A stretch of 64,000 nt of DNA, taken from NCBI RefSeq assembly GCF_900215205.1, contig NZ_OBDY01000017.1:69381-133380 (forward strand), read 5' to 3'. Both the position numbers and the translations under genes were made by a program. The DNA comes from Paractinoplanes atraurantiacus. Its GTDB lineage: Bacteria > Actinomycetota > Actinomycetes > Mycobacteriales > Micromonosporaceae. The notes under the pieces are model-generated. The model made no database searches, had not been told where the DNA came from, and saw only the letters and a list, made by a program, of their open reading frames with translations. Within the stretch, counting starts at the first letter, position 1; the number at the start of each line of letters is the position of its first letter. Of the stretch, positions 9,330 to 19,881 are shown one piece after another.

Positions 9330-10180
9330 AAGGGCGGACAAAGTAGACGCGGATGGTTGAGGCCATTCCGCGCTGAAAGGGGCGGACTGGGGCACCCGGG
9401 CGGTTGGCTCGGTCCGGGGGCGGCGTGGGCCAGGTGGGCGGTTGCTCTCGGCTGGGGCGGAGCGGGAGACCCGGCGCGGTTGGGCTCGGTCTGCGGTGGA
9501 GGGGGCGAAGCGGGGGGACCCGGCGGTTGGGTTCGGTCCGCGCTGGAAGGCGTGGCGGCGGGGACGCGAGCGGTTGGGTTCGGTCCGCGCTGGAAGGGCC
9601 GGGAGTTGGGGACGCGGGCAGTTGGGCCAGTTCTGCGCGGCAAGGGCGGCGGTGGTGACGCGGCGGTTCGGCTCGGTCCGCGCTGGAAGGGCCGGGAGTT
9701 GGGGACGCGGGCAGTTGGGCCAGTTCTGCGCGGCAAGGGCGGCGGTGGTGACGCGGGTGGTTGGGCACGGTCCGCGCTGGCGGGGGCGGGAGTGGAGCAC
9801 CCGGGCGATTTGGCGTATTTCGCGCCGGAGGGGCGCGGCCGGGGAACGCGGACCGTCGAGGCCGCTGTGCCGGAAGGGGCGGCCGCGGCTGGGGAACCCG
9901 CACCGTCGAGCCTGCTCTGTGCGCCGGAAGAGGCGGAGTGGGAGCCGGACCGTGCGCCCGGTCTGTGCCGGAAGGAGCGAGGCGGCTGTGGCGGGAGCGC
10001 GGACCGTGGAGCTCGGTTTGTGCTGGAAGGGGCGGAGGCTGCTGCGGCTTGGGGAAGCGTGGAACGTCGAGCCCCGTTCGCGTTGGAGGGGTGGGGGAGT
10101 GCGGACCGTGGAGCCCGGTTCGCAGGGGCGGAGCTGACGGCGGCCGGAGGCGCAGACCGATGGGGCTGGTCCGTGCTGAG
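9311..10180 (+). repeat. Array of about 18 degenerate ~47-bp G-rich repeat units
   Basis: Units of 45-48 bp begin with (C/T)CGCGCTG(G)AAGGGGCGG, continue through GGGGACGCGG and end with (G)CGGTTGGGTTCGGT. Clear unit starts are at 9321, 9367, 9538, 9585, 9633, 9678, 9726, 9772, 9820 and about 9866. Later units are more diverged and irregular. A two-unit block at 9581-9663 recurs exactly (83 bp) at 9674-9756, so the array has duplicated recently. Long open frames exist on both strands, but they are repetitive and do not resemble proteins; I see no gene between 9330 and 10409. The array lies directly upstream of aroC. Confidence 0.85.
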
Positions 10181-10409
10181 TTGCCGTGAGAGGCCCTCCG
10201 CGGGTGCCGGCCGCGCAAGAAGGAAGCGGACCGTTGAACCAAAGGGCCGGCCGTGGGCCGTTGGGGCGGGCGTGCGGGCTGGTGAGGAGCGGTCTGCGGC
10301 GTTCCGGTTGGGGGCGGGCGCGCCATGGTTGAGGGGTCTGGGCAGTCCGGCTGGCGGGACGCGGGTGGGTGCGCCGGGAGGGCGCGGCGGGGCGTGGGAG
10401 AATTCTGGG

Positions 10410-11588
10410 GTGTTGCGCTGGCTTACCGCAGGTGAATCGCATGGACCGGCGCTCGTTGCGCTTCTCGAAGGCGTTCCGGCCGGGGTGGAAGTGACGAGTG
10501 CGGAGATCGGGCGCGATCTCGCGCGCCGGCGTCTGGGTTACGGGCGTGGCGCCCGGATGCAGTTCGAGCAGGATGAGATCGAGATCATCGGTGGCATCCG
10601 GCATGGGCTGACGCTCGGTTCGCCGGTGGCCATCCGGGTCGGTAACTCCGAGTGGCCCAAGTGGCAGACCGTCATGGCGGCCGACCCGGTCGACCCGGAG
10701 GAGTTGGCCTCGCAGGCCCGGAACGCTCCTTTGACGCGGCCCCGGCCGGGGCACGCCGATCTCGCCGGTATGCAGAAGTACGGGCACACCGATGCCCGGC
10801 CGATTCTCGAGCGGGCCAGTGCCCGCGAGACCGCGGCCCGCGTGGCCGTCGGTGTCGTGGCCAAGGCGCTGATCAAGCAGGCTCTGGGCATCGAGATCGT
10901 GTCGCATGTGATCGAGCTCGGGTCGGTGGCGGCCAAGGTCGGGCTCATCCCGACGCCGGAGGACGCCGGCCGCATCGACGCCGATCCGCTGCGCTGCCTC
11001 GACCCCGAGGCCAGCGCGCGCATGGTGGCCGAGGTCGACGCGGCCAAGAAGGACGCGGACACGCTCGGCGGCATCGTCGAGGTGCTGGCCTACGGTGTGC
11101 CGCCGGGCCTGGGCACCCATGTGCAGTGGGACCGCAAGCTCGACGCCCGTCTCGCGGCCGCGCTCATGTCGATCCAGTCCGTCAAGGGTGTGGAGATCGG
11201 CGACGGGTTCACGCAGGCCCGGTCGCGTGGTTCCGTCGCCCACGACGAGATCATCCCGACTGCGGACGGGGTGCGCCGGGTGACCGACCGGGCCGGTGGG
11301 CTCGAGGGCGGCATCACCAACGGCGAGCCGCTGCGGGTGCGGGCCGCGCTCAAGCCGATCTCGTCGCTCAACCGGGCGCTGCAGACGGTCGACGTGGTCA
11401 CCGGAGAGCCGGCCACCGCCATCAACCAGCGGTCCGACGTCTGTGCCGTGCCGGCCGGCGGTGTGGTCGCCGAGGCCATGGTGGCGCTGACGCTGGCCGA
11501 GGCCGCCGTCGAGAAGTTCGGTGGCGACTCGGTGGCCGAGATCCGCCGCAACCTGGCCAGCTACCTGGAAAGCCTGGTCATCCGCTGA
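10410..11588 (+). CDS. aroC: Chorismate synthase
   Basis: 392 residues from GTG 10410, preceded by GGGAG nine bases upstream; the open frame extends further upstream only through repeat DNA. It converts 5-enolpyruvylshikimate-3-phosphate to chorismate with reduced FMN. Signatures are [18 protein letters not shown] at the start, [34 protein letters not shown] and, near the C-terminus, [13 protein letters not shown]. The stop overlaps the aroK start by one base, so coupled translation is likely. Any promoter must lie in or beside the repeat array. Confidence 0.97.
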   Translation: MLRWLTAGESHGPALVALLEGVPAGVEVTSAEIGRDLARRRLGYGRGARMQFEQDEIEIIGGIRHGLTLGSPVAIRVGNSEWPKWQTVMAADPVDPEELASQARNAPLTRPRPGHADLAGMQKYGHTDARPILERASARETAARVAVGVVAKALIKQALGIEIVSHVIELGSVAAKVGLIPTPEDAGRIDADPLRCLDPEASARMVAEVDAAKKDADTLGGIVEVLAYGVPPGLGTHVQWDRKLDARLAAALMSIQSVKGVEIGDGFTQARSRGSVAHDEIIPTADGVRRVTDRAGGLEGGITNGEPLRVRAALKPISSLNRALQTVDVVTGEPATAINQRSDVCAVPAGGVVAEAMVALTLAEAAVEKFGGDSVAEIRRNLASYLESLVIR

Positions 11589-12094
11589 TGGCGCCGCGGG
11601 CCGTGTTCGTGGGCGCGCCGGGCGCCGGCAAGTCGACCATCGGCGCCGCCGTGGCGGCGCTGTTGGAGACGGAGTTCGCCGACGCCGACACGATCATCGA
11701 GGAGCGGGCCGGCAAGCCCATCCCGGAGATCTTCATCGACGACGGTGAGGAGGCGTTCCGCGCGCTGGAGCGCCAGGTCATCGCCGAGACGCTGGGGAGC
11801 TTCGACGGGGTGCTGGCGCTCGGCGGCGGTGCCGTCCTGCACGACGGCACGCGCAAGCTGCTCACCGAGCACACTGTGGTCTACCTGTCGGTCGAGCTGA
11901 GCGACGCGGTCAAGCGGGTCGGCCTGGGCGCGGGGCGCCCGCTGCTCAACCTGAACCCGCGGGCGACGCTCAAGTTCCTTCTCGATCAAAGGCGTCCGTT
12001 GTACGCCGAGGTCGCCACCCACACGGTGCCGACCGACGGCCGTGAGCCGCACGAGATCGCGGCCGAGGTGGCGGGGCTGCTCAGGGCAGCCTGA
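11588..12094 (+). CDS. aroK: Shikimate kinase
   Basis: 168 residues. It phosphorylates shikimate with ATP. The Walker A loop GAPGAGKST (about residues 9-17), the shikimate-contact region around DDGEEAFRALE, the Walker-B-like LGGGAVL and the lid segment LGAGRPLL are visible. It starts at ATG overlapping the aroC stop. The 3' end overlaps by 14 nt the convergent end of the NACHT-LRR gene, so the accessory cassette abuts or slightly invades this operon. Confidence 0.96.
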   Translation: MAPRAVFVGAPGAGKSTIGAAVAALLETEFADADTIIEERAGKPIPEIFIDDGEEAFRALERQVIAETLGSFDGVLALGGGAVLHDGTRKLLTEHTVVYLSVELSDAVKRVGLGAGRPLLNLNPRATLKFLLDQRRPLYAEVATHTVPTDGREPHEIAAEVAGLLRAA

Positions 12095-15000
12095 TCCGCA
12101 CGGCCGGGGGCAGGCCCTTCCGGCCGGTGATCCGGTTGCGTTTGGAGAAGGCGATCTCCAGCGGGCCGCCGTGCCAGTCGAGGAACGGCGACAGGTCGAT
12201 CGTGCGGCCCGTCGGGAGCCAGATGCCGATCTCGGTGAGCTGACTCAGACGTACGACCGGGGTCAGATCCACAGCGTCGTCCATGCTCAGCCACAGCATG
12301 CGCAGGCGCGGCGGCGGCCGCAGCGTCTGCAGCGCCGGCGACGTGGGGTCGCGGAGCACCAGGTATTCGACCTGCGGCAGGTCACCGGCGAAGGCGATGT
12401 CGGTCCACTCGGCGCCGGAGAGGGTCAGCACCCGCAGCCGCGGGAAGGCCTCGGCGAGCCGGGCCGGGTCGTCGGCGGTCAGGGTGCCGTGGCCGAGTTC
12501 GAGATGGCCCAGGGCGCTCGGCGGTCCGAAGTCCGCGATCGGCGCCCCTTCGAGGCCCAGCTCCTCCAGCGCGGGCATCGTGGTGAGGGCGGAGACGTCG
12601 GCCGGCTCCGGTCCGAGCCGGACGTGCAGGCTGCGCAGCCCGGTCAGGCCGGCGACCGCGGCGACCGCGTCCGGGTGCAGGGCCGCGCCGTCCGAGACGG
12701 CGAACGTCCGCAAGCCGGCCAGACCCTCCACATCTCGGCGGGTGACCGCGTCGCCGTTCCACAGGTGCAGCTCGCGCAGGCCGGGATAACGGTCGAGGAG
12801 ATGCAGGTTGCGGTGGCCGCGGCCGACCAGGAACAGGTCGGTGAGGGCGGGCGCGGGCGCGAGGTCGGCCACGTCGACCGGGCGGTCGAACCGGGCCCGG
12901 AGGGTGCGCAGGTGGCGCAGATGCCGGGTGGCGCCGAGCAGCGTGGGCTCGGTGATGGTGACGCTGCCGTCGTCGAGGGGCGCCTCGGCCAGCACCCGGG
13001 TCGCGTACTCGGCGGGGTCGAAGGCGCGCCAGGCGTCGATCAGGAGCGTCTGCACCTTCGGGCGCGGGTCGGCGGCGTAGCCGGCCAGCATCGAGAGCGC
13101 GGCCGGGCTGTTGACCAAGGTCACCGTGTCGATGACGGCGGCCGCCTGCGACTCGGTGAGTCCGTCCAGACAGCGGGGCAATCGCGAAAGGATCGGCTCG
13201 CCGATCATCGCCAGTGAGCGGGCCTCCGACTCGCGGCGCGGCGGCAGCAGGGTGTCGAGGCGGCCGAGGATCTCCCCGATCAGGCTGGGCGGCTCCAGCG
13301 CGGGCATCGTCTCCAGGCAGGCCGTGGCCAGCAGGATCAGGGCCCGCCGATAACGCGGCTCGGTGTCGGCCCGGCGCAGCAGGCCCTCGATCAGCTCGGT
13401 GCGCATGGGCGCGTTGCCGTGCCCGGCCGCCATCACGATGATCTCGCGCCACGTGTCGAGGTGAGCCTGGCCGGCCAGCATGCCGCCCATGTTCTGCTCG
13501 GCCGCCTCGTGGGCGGCCAGATATTCGCCGAAGGTGCGGTGGACGAAGTCGACCCGGCCGCCGGCCGGCTCCCGGAGCACGCCGCTGCGCTCGATCAGGT
13601 GATCGAGGACCGGGCCGGGCTCGGCGTGCACGCGCGGCATGGCGGCGAGCCGCCGGGCCAGGTACGCCTCCGCCTCCGTACGGGAAAGCTCGGATCTGTT
13701 GTTGAGAGACAACCGCCAGGCCAGGTCCTGGAGAAGTTGGAGGCGCTCGCGGGCGGTCATGTCGGGCAGGGCGGACGGCACGCCGCGCTCGGTGTCCCGG
13801 CGGTGCAGCAGCATGTCGACCGCGGCCTGATAGACGCCCATCCGATCGGGTGGCAGGTGGGCCTCACGGTCGAGGTTGAGGGCGCACAGCATGGCGGCCA
13901 GCAGCGGGTTGCCGGCCAGACGGTAGAGGTGGCGGTTGGCGGCCAGCCGGGTCAGCAGCGACCGCTCGTACCGGGGCAGCTCGGCCGGCGGGCACGGCAG
14001 GGACGGCGAGTCACGGGCGGCCCGGTGCCACTGGCCGATCAGGGCGCGGACGTCGGCCGGGGAGAGCCGTTCCAAGGTGAGGGAGTCGAACCCGTCCAAC
14101 CGCCCCACCGCCACCCTTGAATCGTGAGCGGCGGGCGGCCGTGAGGTGACGACGACGATTGATGGGGGGTACGTGTCGAGCAGGTCCCGCAGCCAGGTGC
14201 GCACCCGGGGGCGGCGGTCGGCCGGCAGTTCGTCGACGCCGTCGATCAGCAGCAGGGCGCGGCCCTCGGCGAGCTGCCGGTGCGCCCAGCCCGGCGGCAT
14301 CGTGCCGGCGATCGGATCGGCCACACCGGTCAGGAACTGCTCGGGCGCGGGGAGGGCCGACGGCCAGCTCCGCAACTTGATCAGGAACGGGACGCGGCCG
14401 TTCCAGTCGGTGAGCGGGCCGGTGAAGCCGCCGCGGGCGGCGGTCACGGCCAGCCAGCGCAGGAGTGTGGACTTGCCGGCGCCGGCCTCGCCGCGGATCA
14501 GGGTGCGCCGGCGTTTGGCCAGGGCCTGTTCAACGCGCTCGGCGCCGGTGTTGTCGGGGCGGGAGTGCCGCAGCAGGGCCGGCTCCCAGTGGGGCTTGCC
14601 GGTGGGGCGGTCGCCGGTGACGGCGAGGCTGATGTAGGCGACGCTCAGTGTGGTGCGGGGGCGGAACTGGGTCTCGACGCCGACGAGCTCGAGGACGTTG
14701 AGTTTGGCGGTCAGCACATCGGCGTAAGAGCGAAGGAAGTCGGCCGGAACCGGACCGCCCACCGCGAGATGGCGCAGGGCCTCCGACATCGTCCGGGTGA
14801 GCTCGGTCAGCCGGGACAGCGTCTCGACGGCGGCGCGGTGGCCGAACGGGGCCGTCCGCACGACGAACTGGGTGAAGCAGCGGCTGCAATCGTCGAGCGC
14901 GACGTCGTACAGCCGCTGACCGAGCTCGGAGAGGCCGGCCGGCGGCGCGCTCCGCCGCAGGTGGGCGGCGAGGCGTACGGGGTCGAGGTCGGTCGCGAAG

Positions 15001-15317
15001 AGCGCGTCGTCGGTGAGATCGGCCCGGCGGAACGTGTCGGCGACGGCGTCCAGGGCGGCGACGGCCTCGTGCGGCGGCAGCGCGGCGAAACGGGTCGTGA
15101 CCAGCGGTCCGAGCCGTTCGGCGACCTCGTCGACGACCGCCTCGATCTGGCGCTCGCCGCGGCGTCGGGTGAACTCGTCCTTCGCGGTCTGCTGGAGCAG
15201 GTCGGCCAGCGGCAGGGTGCGCTCGCGGGTCTGCCGCCGGCCGCTCAGCCAGCGCGTGAACAGGGGCGTGACGACGGCACGGCCCACATTGAGCAGTGCG
15301 GTCTCGACTCCCGTCAC
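12081..15317 (-). CDS. NACHT-domain NTPase with C-terminal leucine-rich repeats
   Basis: 1078 residues from GTG 15317; the frame stays open further upstream, but only through the antisense of other genes. Seen: a helical N-terminal region of about 230 residues (MTGVETALLNVGRAVVTPLF), Walker A GEAGAGKSTLLRWL at about 275-290, the NACHT-type Walker B ALLLIDGVDELPAD at about 355-368, VVVTSRPP after it, and LAGNPLLAAMLCAL further on. About 250 C-terminal residues form leucine-rich repeats spaced 22-25 residues (LRELHLWNGD, LRSLHVRLGP, LEELGLEGAP, LRVLTLSGAE). This is the STAND/NLR-like architecture shown for several bacterial NACHT proteins to give phage defence. No effector domain is recognised in the N-terminal part. 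The gene follows the Clp-N-like gene by 14 nt and is probably its operon partner. Confidence 0.92.
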   Translation of the reverse strand: MTGVETALLNVGRAVVTPLFTRWLSGRRQTRERTLPLADLLQQTAKDEFTRRRGERQIEAVVDEVAERLGPLVTTRFAALPPHEAVAALDAVADTFRRADLTDDALFATDLDPVRLAAHLRRSAPPAGLSELGQRLYDVALDDCSRCFTQFVVRTAPFGHRAAVETLSRLTELTRTMSEALRHLAVGGPVPADFLRSYADVLTAKLNVLELVGVETQFRPRTTLSVAYISLAVTGDRPTGKPHWEPALLRHSRPDNTGAERVEQALAKRRRTLIRGEAGAGKSTLLRWLAVTAARGGFTGPLTDWNGRVPFLIKLRSWPSALPAPEQFLTGVADPIAGTMPPGWAHRQLAEGRALLLIDGVDELPADRRPRVRTWLRDLLDTYPPSIVVVTSRPPAAHDSRVAVGRLDGFDSLTLERLSPADVRALIGQWHRAARDSPSLPCPPAELPRYERSLLTRLAANRHLYRLAGNPLLAAMLCALNLDREAHLPPDRMGVYQAAVDMLLHRRDTERGVPSALPDMTARERLQLLQDLAWRLSLNNRSELSRTEAEAYLARRLAAMPRVHAEPGPVLDHLIERSGVLREPAGGRVDFVHRTFGEYLAAHEAAEQNMGGMLAGQAHLDTWREIIVMAAGHGNAPMRTELIEGLLRRADTEPRYRRALILLATACLETMPALEPPSLIGEILGRLDTLLPPRRESEARSLAMIGEPILSRLPRCLDGLTESQAAAVIDTVTLVNSPAALSMLAGYAADPRPKVQTLLIDAWRAFDPAEYATRVLAEAPLDDGSVTITEPTLLGATRHLRHLRTLRARFDRPVDVADLAPAPALTDLFLVGRGHRNLHLLDRYPGLRELHLWNGDAVTRRDVEGLAGLRTFAVSDGAALHPDAVAAVAGLTGLRSLHVRLGPEPADVSALTTMPALEELGLEGAPIADFGPPSALGHLELGHGTLTADDPARLAEAFPRLRVLTLSGAEWTDIAFAGDLPQVEYLVLRDPTSPALQTLRPPPRLRMLWLSMDDAVDLTPVVRLSQLTEIGIWLPTGRTIDLSPFLDWHGGPLEIAFSKRNRITGRKGLPPAVRIRLP

Positions 15318-15331
15318 GTGGCGGACTGTAC

Positions 15332-16009
15332 TCAGCCCACGCGACTTTCCAAGCGTTCGATGCGTTCGATCAGAGGAGCGAGCACCGCGGCCAGCGTCTC
15401 GCTCGGGCGAGCGTTGTTCGCGCGCAGGTGGGCGTATCCGGCGAGGGCCGCGCTGACCGCGCGGCGGGTGGCCCGGGCGTCGGCGCCGCGGGCGCGCAGG
15501 GTCTCGCCGGCGGCGCCGTCGGGCTCGGCGGCCAGGGCGATGAGCAGGTGCTCGCAGCCGACGTAGTTGTGGCCGAGGCCGATCGCCTCGCCGACGGCCA
15601 GTTCCAGGGCGATGGCGGCCGACCGGCTGAAGCGCGGGCCGGTGGCGTCGCTGGTCGGCTCGGCCGTGGTGGGCGCGGTCAGCGTGGTGGGCGGGATGTC
15701 CATCGCGGTGAGGATCTGCAAGGCCAGGTTGTCGCCCTCGGCCAGGATGCCGTGCAGCAGGGCGCCGCTGGTCACGGGCTCCCCGCGCTGGGCCGCCAGC
15801 CCCAGGACGGTGACCAGGCGGGCGGTGAAGCTGGGGAGGCGCTCGGCCAGGGCGGCCGGGTCGAGGTCGTGGGCGGTGGCGTCGCGGATGGCGGCGACCC
15901 GCTGGACGGCCTGTTCGAGGGCGCGCTGGCAGATCGCCGAGACGGGGATGCCGCTCTCGCGGACGGCGTCGGCGAGATCGTCGGGCAGGTACACGTTGAT
16001 TTTCGGCAT
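15332..16009 (-). CDS. Ribbon-helix-helix-like plus Clp N-terminal repeat protein
   Basis: 225 residues. The N-terminus (MPKINVYLPDDLADAVRES, then ICQRALEQAVQR) looks like a ribbon-helix-helix DNA-binding or dimerisation module. Residues of about 75-115 and 130-195 look like two Clp N-terminal (ClpA/C substrate-recognition) repeats, the second with the typical LGHNYVGCEHLLIALAAEP. There is no AAA+ domain, so it is not a Clp ATPase; it may be a regulator, adaptor or sensor. It lies directly upstream of the NACHT gene and divergent from aroB. Its association with the NACHT gene is inferred from the 14-nt spacing. Confidence 0.85.
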   Translation of the reverse strand: MPKINVYLPDDLADAVRESGIPVSAICQRALEQAVQRVAAIRDATAHDLDPAALAERLPSFTARLVTVLGLAAQRGEPVTSGALLHGILAEGDNLALQILTAMDIPPTTLTAPTTAEPTSDATGPRFSRSAAIALELAVGEAIGLGHNYVGCEHLLIALAAEPDGAAGETLRARGADARATRRAVSAALAGYAHLRANNARPSETLAAVLAPLIERIERLESRVG

Positions 16010-16037
16010 GGCTCATGTGTAACCCGTCTGGGGGTAG

Positions 16038-17590
<1,553 letters not shown>

Positions 17591-17650
17591 ACGCGTCCGC
17601 CGGTAAACTCGGTCGGTCACCGACAGCTTCCATAGAAATCAAGGCAGGGC

Positions 17651-18208
17651 ATGGCTTCCACGAACGACCTGAAGAACGGCCTGGTGCTCAACCTCGACGG
17701 CGGCCTCTGGTCCGTGGTGGAGTTCCAGCACGTCAAGCCGGGTAAGGGTGGGGCGTTCGTGCGCACCACGCTGAAGAACGTGCTGTCCGGCAAGGTGGTC
17801 GACAAGACGTTCAACGCCGGCACCAAGGTCGAGACCGCCACGGTCGACAAGCGCACGATGCAGTACCTCTACCAGGACGGCGAAGACTTCGTCTTCATGG
17901 ACCTCGACACCTACGAGCAGATCACCGTGGCCGGCGCCACGGTCGGCGAGAACGCCAACTACCTGCTCCCCGAGGCCGAGGCGACGGTCGCGACGCACGA
18001 GGGCGTGCCGCTCTACATCGAGCTGCCGACCAGCGTGTTCCTCGAGGTCACCTACACCGAGCCGGGCCTGCAGGGCGACCGCTCGACCGGCGGCACCAAG
18101 CCGGCGACGGTCGAGACCGGCGCCACGGTGAACGTTCCGCTGTTCATCACCACCGGCGAGAAGATCAAGGTCGACACCCGCGACGGCCGTTACCTCGGTC
18201 GTTCCTGA
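17651..18208 (+). CDS. efp: Elongation factor P
   Basis: 185 residues, three beta-barrel domains expected. The tip loop [15 protein letters not shown] (about residues 30-44) holds the lysine that helps stalled ribosomes make Pro-Pro bonds. The C-terminal signature region [20 protein letters not shown] is present. EF-P is relevant here because many neighbours are proline-rich. It is followed by nusB after two bases. Confidence 0.97.
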   Translation: MASTNDLKNGLVLNLDGGLWSVVEFQHVKPGKGGAFVRTTLKNVLSGKVVDKTFNAGTKVETATVDKRTMQYLYQDGEDFVFMDLDTYEQITVAGATVGENANYLLPEAEATVATHEGVPLYIELPTSVFLEVTYTEPGLQGDRSTGGTKPATVETGATVNVPLFITTGEKIKVDTRDGRYLGRS

Positions 18209-18210
18209 TC

Positions 18211-18648
18211 ATGGCTGATGCCCCTCGCTCGACGCAGACGCCGGCTCGTCGCAAGGCCCGCAAGCGGGCCCTGGACGTGCTCTACGAGGCCGATCTGCGC
18301 GATCTCCCGCCGCGGGAGGTCCTCGCGACCTACCTCGAGCGCATCGCCAAGCCCCACCCGGACCACCTGGAATACTCGATCGGCCTGGTCGAGGGTGTGG
18401 CCGAGCACCTCGACCGGATCGACGAGCTGATCGCCAGCTACGCCGAGGGCTGGACCCTCGAGCGCATGCCGGTCGTCGACCGCAACCTGGCCCGGATCGC
18501 CGTCTACGAGCTGCTCTTCGTCCCCGAGATCGACGACCCGGTCGCGATCTCCGAGGCGGTCGAGCTGGCCAAGACGATGTCCACCGACGACAGCCCGCGC
18601 TTCCTCAACGGCATCCTCGGCCGCATCGCCGAGTTCGCCACGCGCTGA
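18211..18648 (+). CDS. nusB: Transcription antitermination factor NusB
   Basis: 145 residues. The all-helical NusB fold is indicated by RRKARKRALDVLYEADLR at the N-terminus, RMPVVDRNLARIAVYELLF in the middle and a C-terminal FLNGILGRIAEFA. With NusE (S10) it binds boxA of rRNA leaders. It is the last gene of the efp-nusB unit and is followed by a strong terminator. Confidence 0.96.
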   Translation: MADAPRSTQTPARRKARKRALDVLYEADLRDLPPREVLATYLERIAKPHPDHLEYSIGLVEGVAEHLDRIDELIASYAEGWTLERMPVVDRNLARIAVYELLFVPEIDDPVAISEAVELAKTMSTDDSPRFLNGILGRIAEFATR

Positions 18649-18658
18649 GCGCTTTCCG

Positions 18659-18689
18659 GCCCCGAGCTCTGAAGGAGCTCGGGGCTTTT
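18659..18689 (+). terminator. Rho-independent terminator after nusB
   Basis: A perfect 11-bp stem GCCCCGAGCTC / GAGCTCGGGGC with loop TGAAG is followed by TTTT, 10 bases after the nusB stop. Confidence 0.93.
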
Positions 18690-19135
18690 CGCTGCCCTGA
18701 TTCCTCGATCTACTGGCTTGATCAAACCGGTCGACATCACTCCGCGTGGCGATCACCACGTGGCGTGACCAGCTTTGCGGCGGTTTGACACCCACGGTGA
18801 GCAGCCGATCACGTGCCCTTGCGATCTCCTCGCGCGAAAGACGCGCTATGGCCCCGCGTGGCAGGCGGTCGCGTGGCGCCTCCGGGGCGGCGTTTTCTGC
18901 GGTTGGGGGAGCCGGCGAGGCGTACCTCTGCGGTTGAAGGGCGCGAAAAAGCCCGCGTGACAGGACGCGGGCTTTTCAGCGTGTGTGGACCCGGGGCCGG
19001 CGGGAGGCGGGGGGCCTGGCCGGCGGCGAGTCGATGGGGGAAGGGGGATGTGGCCGATGGGGAGATCGGCGTTGTGTTTCGCCTGGTGGGGAAACTCGGC
19101 CTCGGCGGAGGCCGGAACGTTTCAGTTGGCGAAAA
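18690..19135. other. Intergenic region between nusB and bldD
   Basis: Apart from one bidirectional hairpin (18946-18975), I see no gene, RNA or repeat here. Short open frames have no coding character. It separates the convergent ends of nusB and bldD. Confidence 0.6.
18946..18975. terminator. Bidirectional terminator-like hairpin
   Basis: The arms AAAAGCCCGCGT and ACGCGGGCTTTT are perfect complements around a six-base loop. Because A-rich and T-rich flanks are part of the stem, it can act in both directions, ending bldD transcripts on the minus strand (about 160 nt past its stop) and read-through from nusB. Confidence 0.8.
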
Positions 19136-19624
19136 TCAGCTGGCGAAGAAGGCGCGCGGGTCGGCCACGAGAACGCCCTGCTCGGTGAGGCGCTCGATGA
19201 GGCCCGAGGGGGAGATGTCGTAGACGATGGCGAGCGCCCGCAGGTCGTCGGCGCGGATGGAGAGGACGCGGCCGTTGTAGTCGCCGCGCTGCTGCTGGAT
19301 CGCACGGGCGTACCGCGCGACGTAGGCGAGGTCCTCGCCGGTGGTGTCGTACAGCTTCTCGAGGTCCAACACGATCTTGTTGGTGGCCTCGAGGCGGACA
19401 CCGCTGCCGTCGGGCAGCAGCTCCGACACGGGAACGCGGTAGAAGTCGGCCAGCTCGGCGAGACGCGAGACGGTGACCGCGCGGTCGCCACGCTCGTACG
19501 ATCCCACCACGACGGCCTTCCAGCGGCCGTTCGACTTCTCCTCCACGCCCTGCAGGGACAGGCCCTGCTGCTGGCGGATGGAACGCAGGCGGGCGCCCAA
19601 CGACTTGGCGTACTCAGACGGCAT
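19136..19624 (-). CDS. bldD: Developmental master regulator BldD (c-di-GMP-responsive)
   Basis: 162 residues from ATG 19624 (an in-frame ATG five codons upstream is less like the family start). The N-terminal helix-turn-helix domain is MPSEYAKSLGARLRSIRQQQ followed by WKAVVVGSYERGDRAVTVSR. The C-terminal domain keeps the published c-di-GMP-binding signature RxD-X8-RxxD as RGDYNGRVLSIRADD. In Streptomyces, BldD dimers bound through tetrameric c-di-GMP repress sporulation genes. All key residues are intact, so the same second-messenger control is likely. It is transcribed away from the pyr operon; a possible autoregulatory box lies upstream. Confidence 0.96.
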   Translation of the reverse strand: MPSEYAKSLGARLRSIRQQQGLSLQGVEEKSNGRWKAVVVGSYERGDRAVTVSRLAELADFYRVPVSELLPDGSGVRLEATNKIVLDLEKLYDTTGEDLAYVARYARAIQQQRGDYNGRVLSIRADDLRALAIVYDISPSGLIERLTEQGVLVADPRAFFAS

Positions 19625-19722
19625 TCGGAACACTCCCACTGTGCATGCCGCGGAGGGTTCTTCCTCCGCGATCGCTACGCAGCGTGACGGTACGGAGTTT
19701 GCGACTTCCGGTCAAGTGTCGG

Positions 19723-19736
19723 TTACCGATGAGTCG
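19723..19736. promoter_or_regulatory. Possible BldD box upstream of bldD
   Basis: TTACCGATGAGTCG matches the BldD consensus TNAC-N5-AGTNA except at the last base. It lies about 100 bp upstream of the bldD start, between bldD and pyrR. BldD is known to autoregulate in Streptomyces. One mismatch in a short motif makes this tentative. Confidence 0.35.
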
Positions 19737-19881
19737 TGTGGCCCACGGTAGATCTGTCTGATTAGTCCGTCTGATGTGACCGTCAGCCACGTCACCATGG
19801 TCATCGCCGCGCGCACTGGTAACGTAGCGTCAGCCCGTTCGGTGACCCCCTCCGGGGGCCACCATGAACTTCCTTTAACGA

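Noticed and set aside
9311-10180. CRISPR array
   Set aside because: Units are contiguous, degenerate and without unique spacers; no cas genes are present.
9234-11243. Long minus-strand open frame of 669 codons over the repeat array and aroC
   Set aside because: It is Pro/Arg/Thr-rich repeat translation on the antisense of aroC; it has no family resemblance, and the sense strand holds a clear chorismate synthase.
18690-18944. Small RNA or gene between nusB and bldD
   Set aside because: No promoter, SD or family resemblance was found; the short frames do not have coding character.
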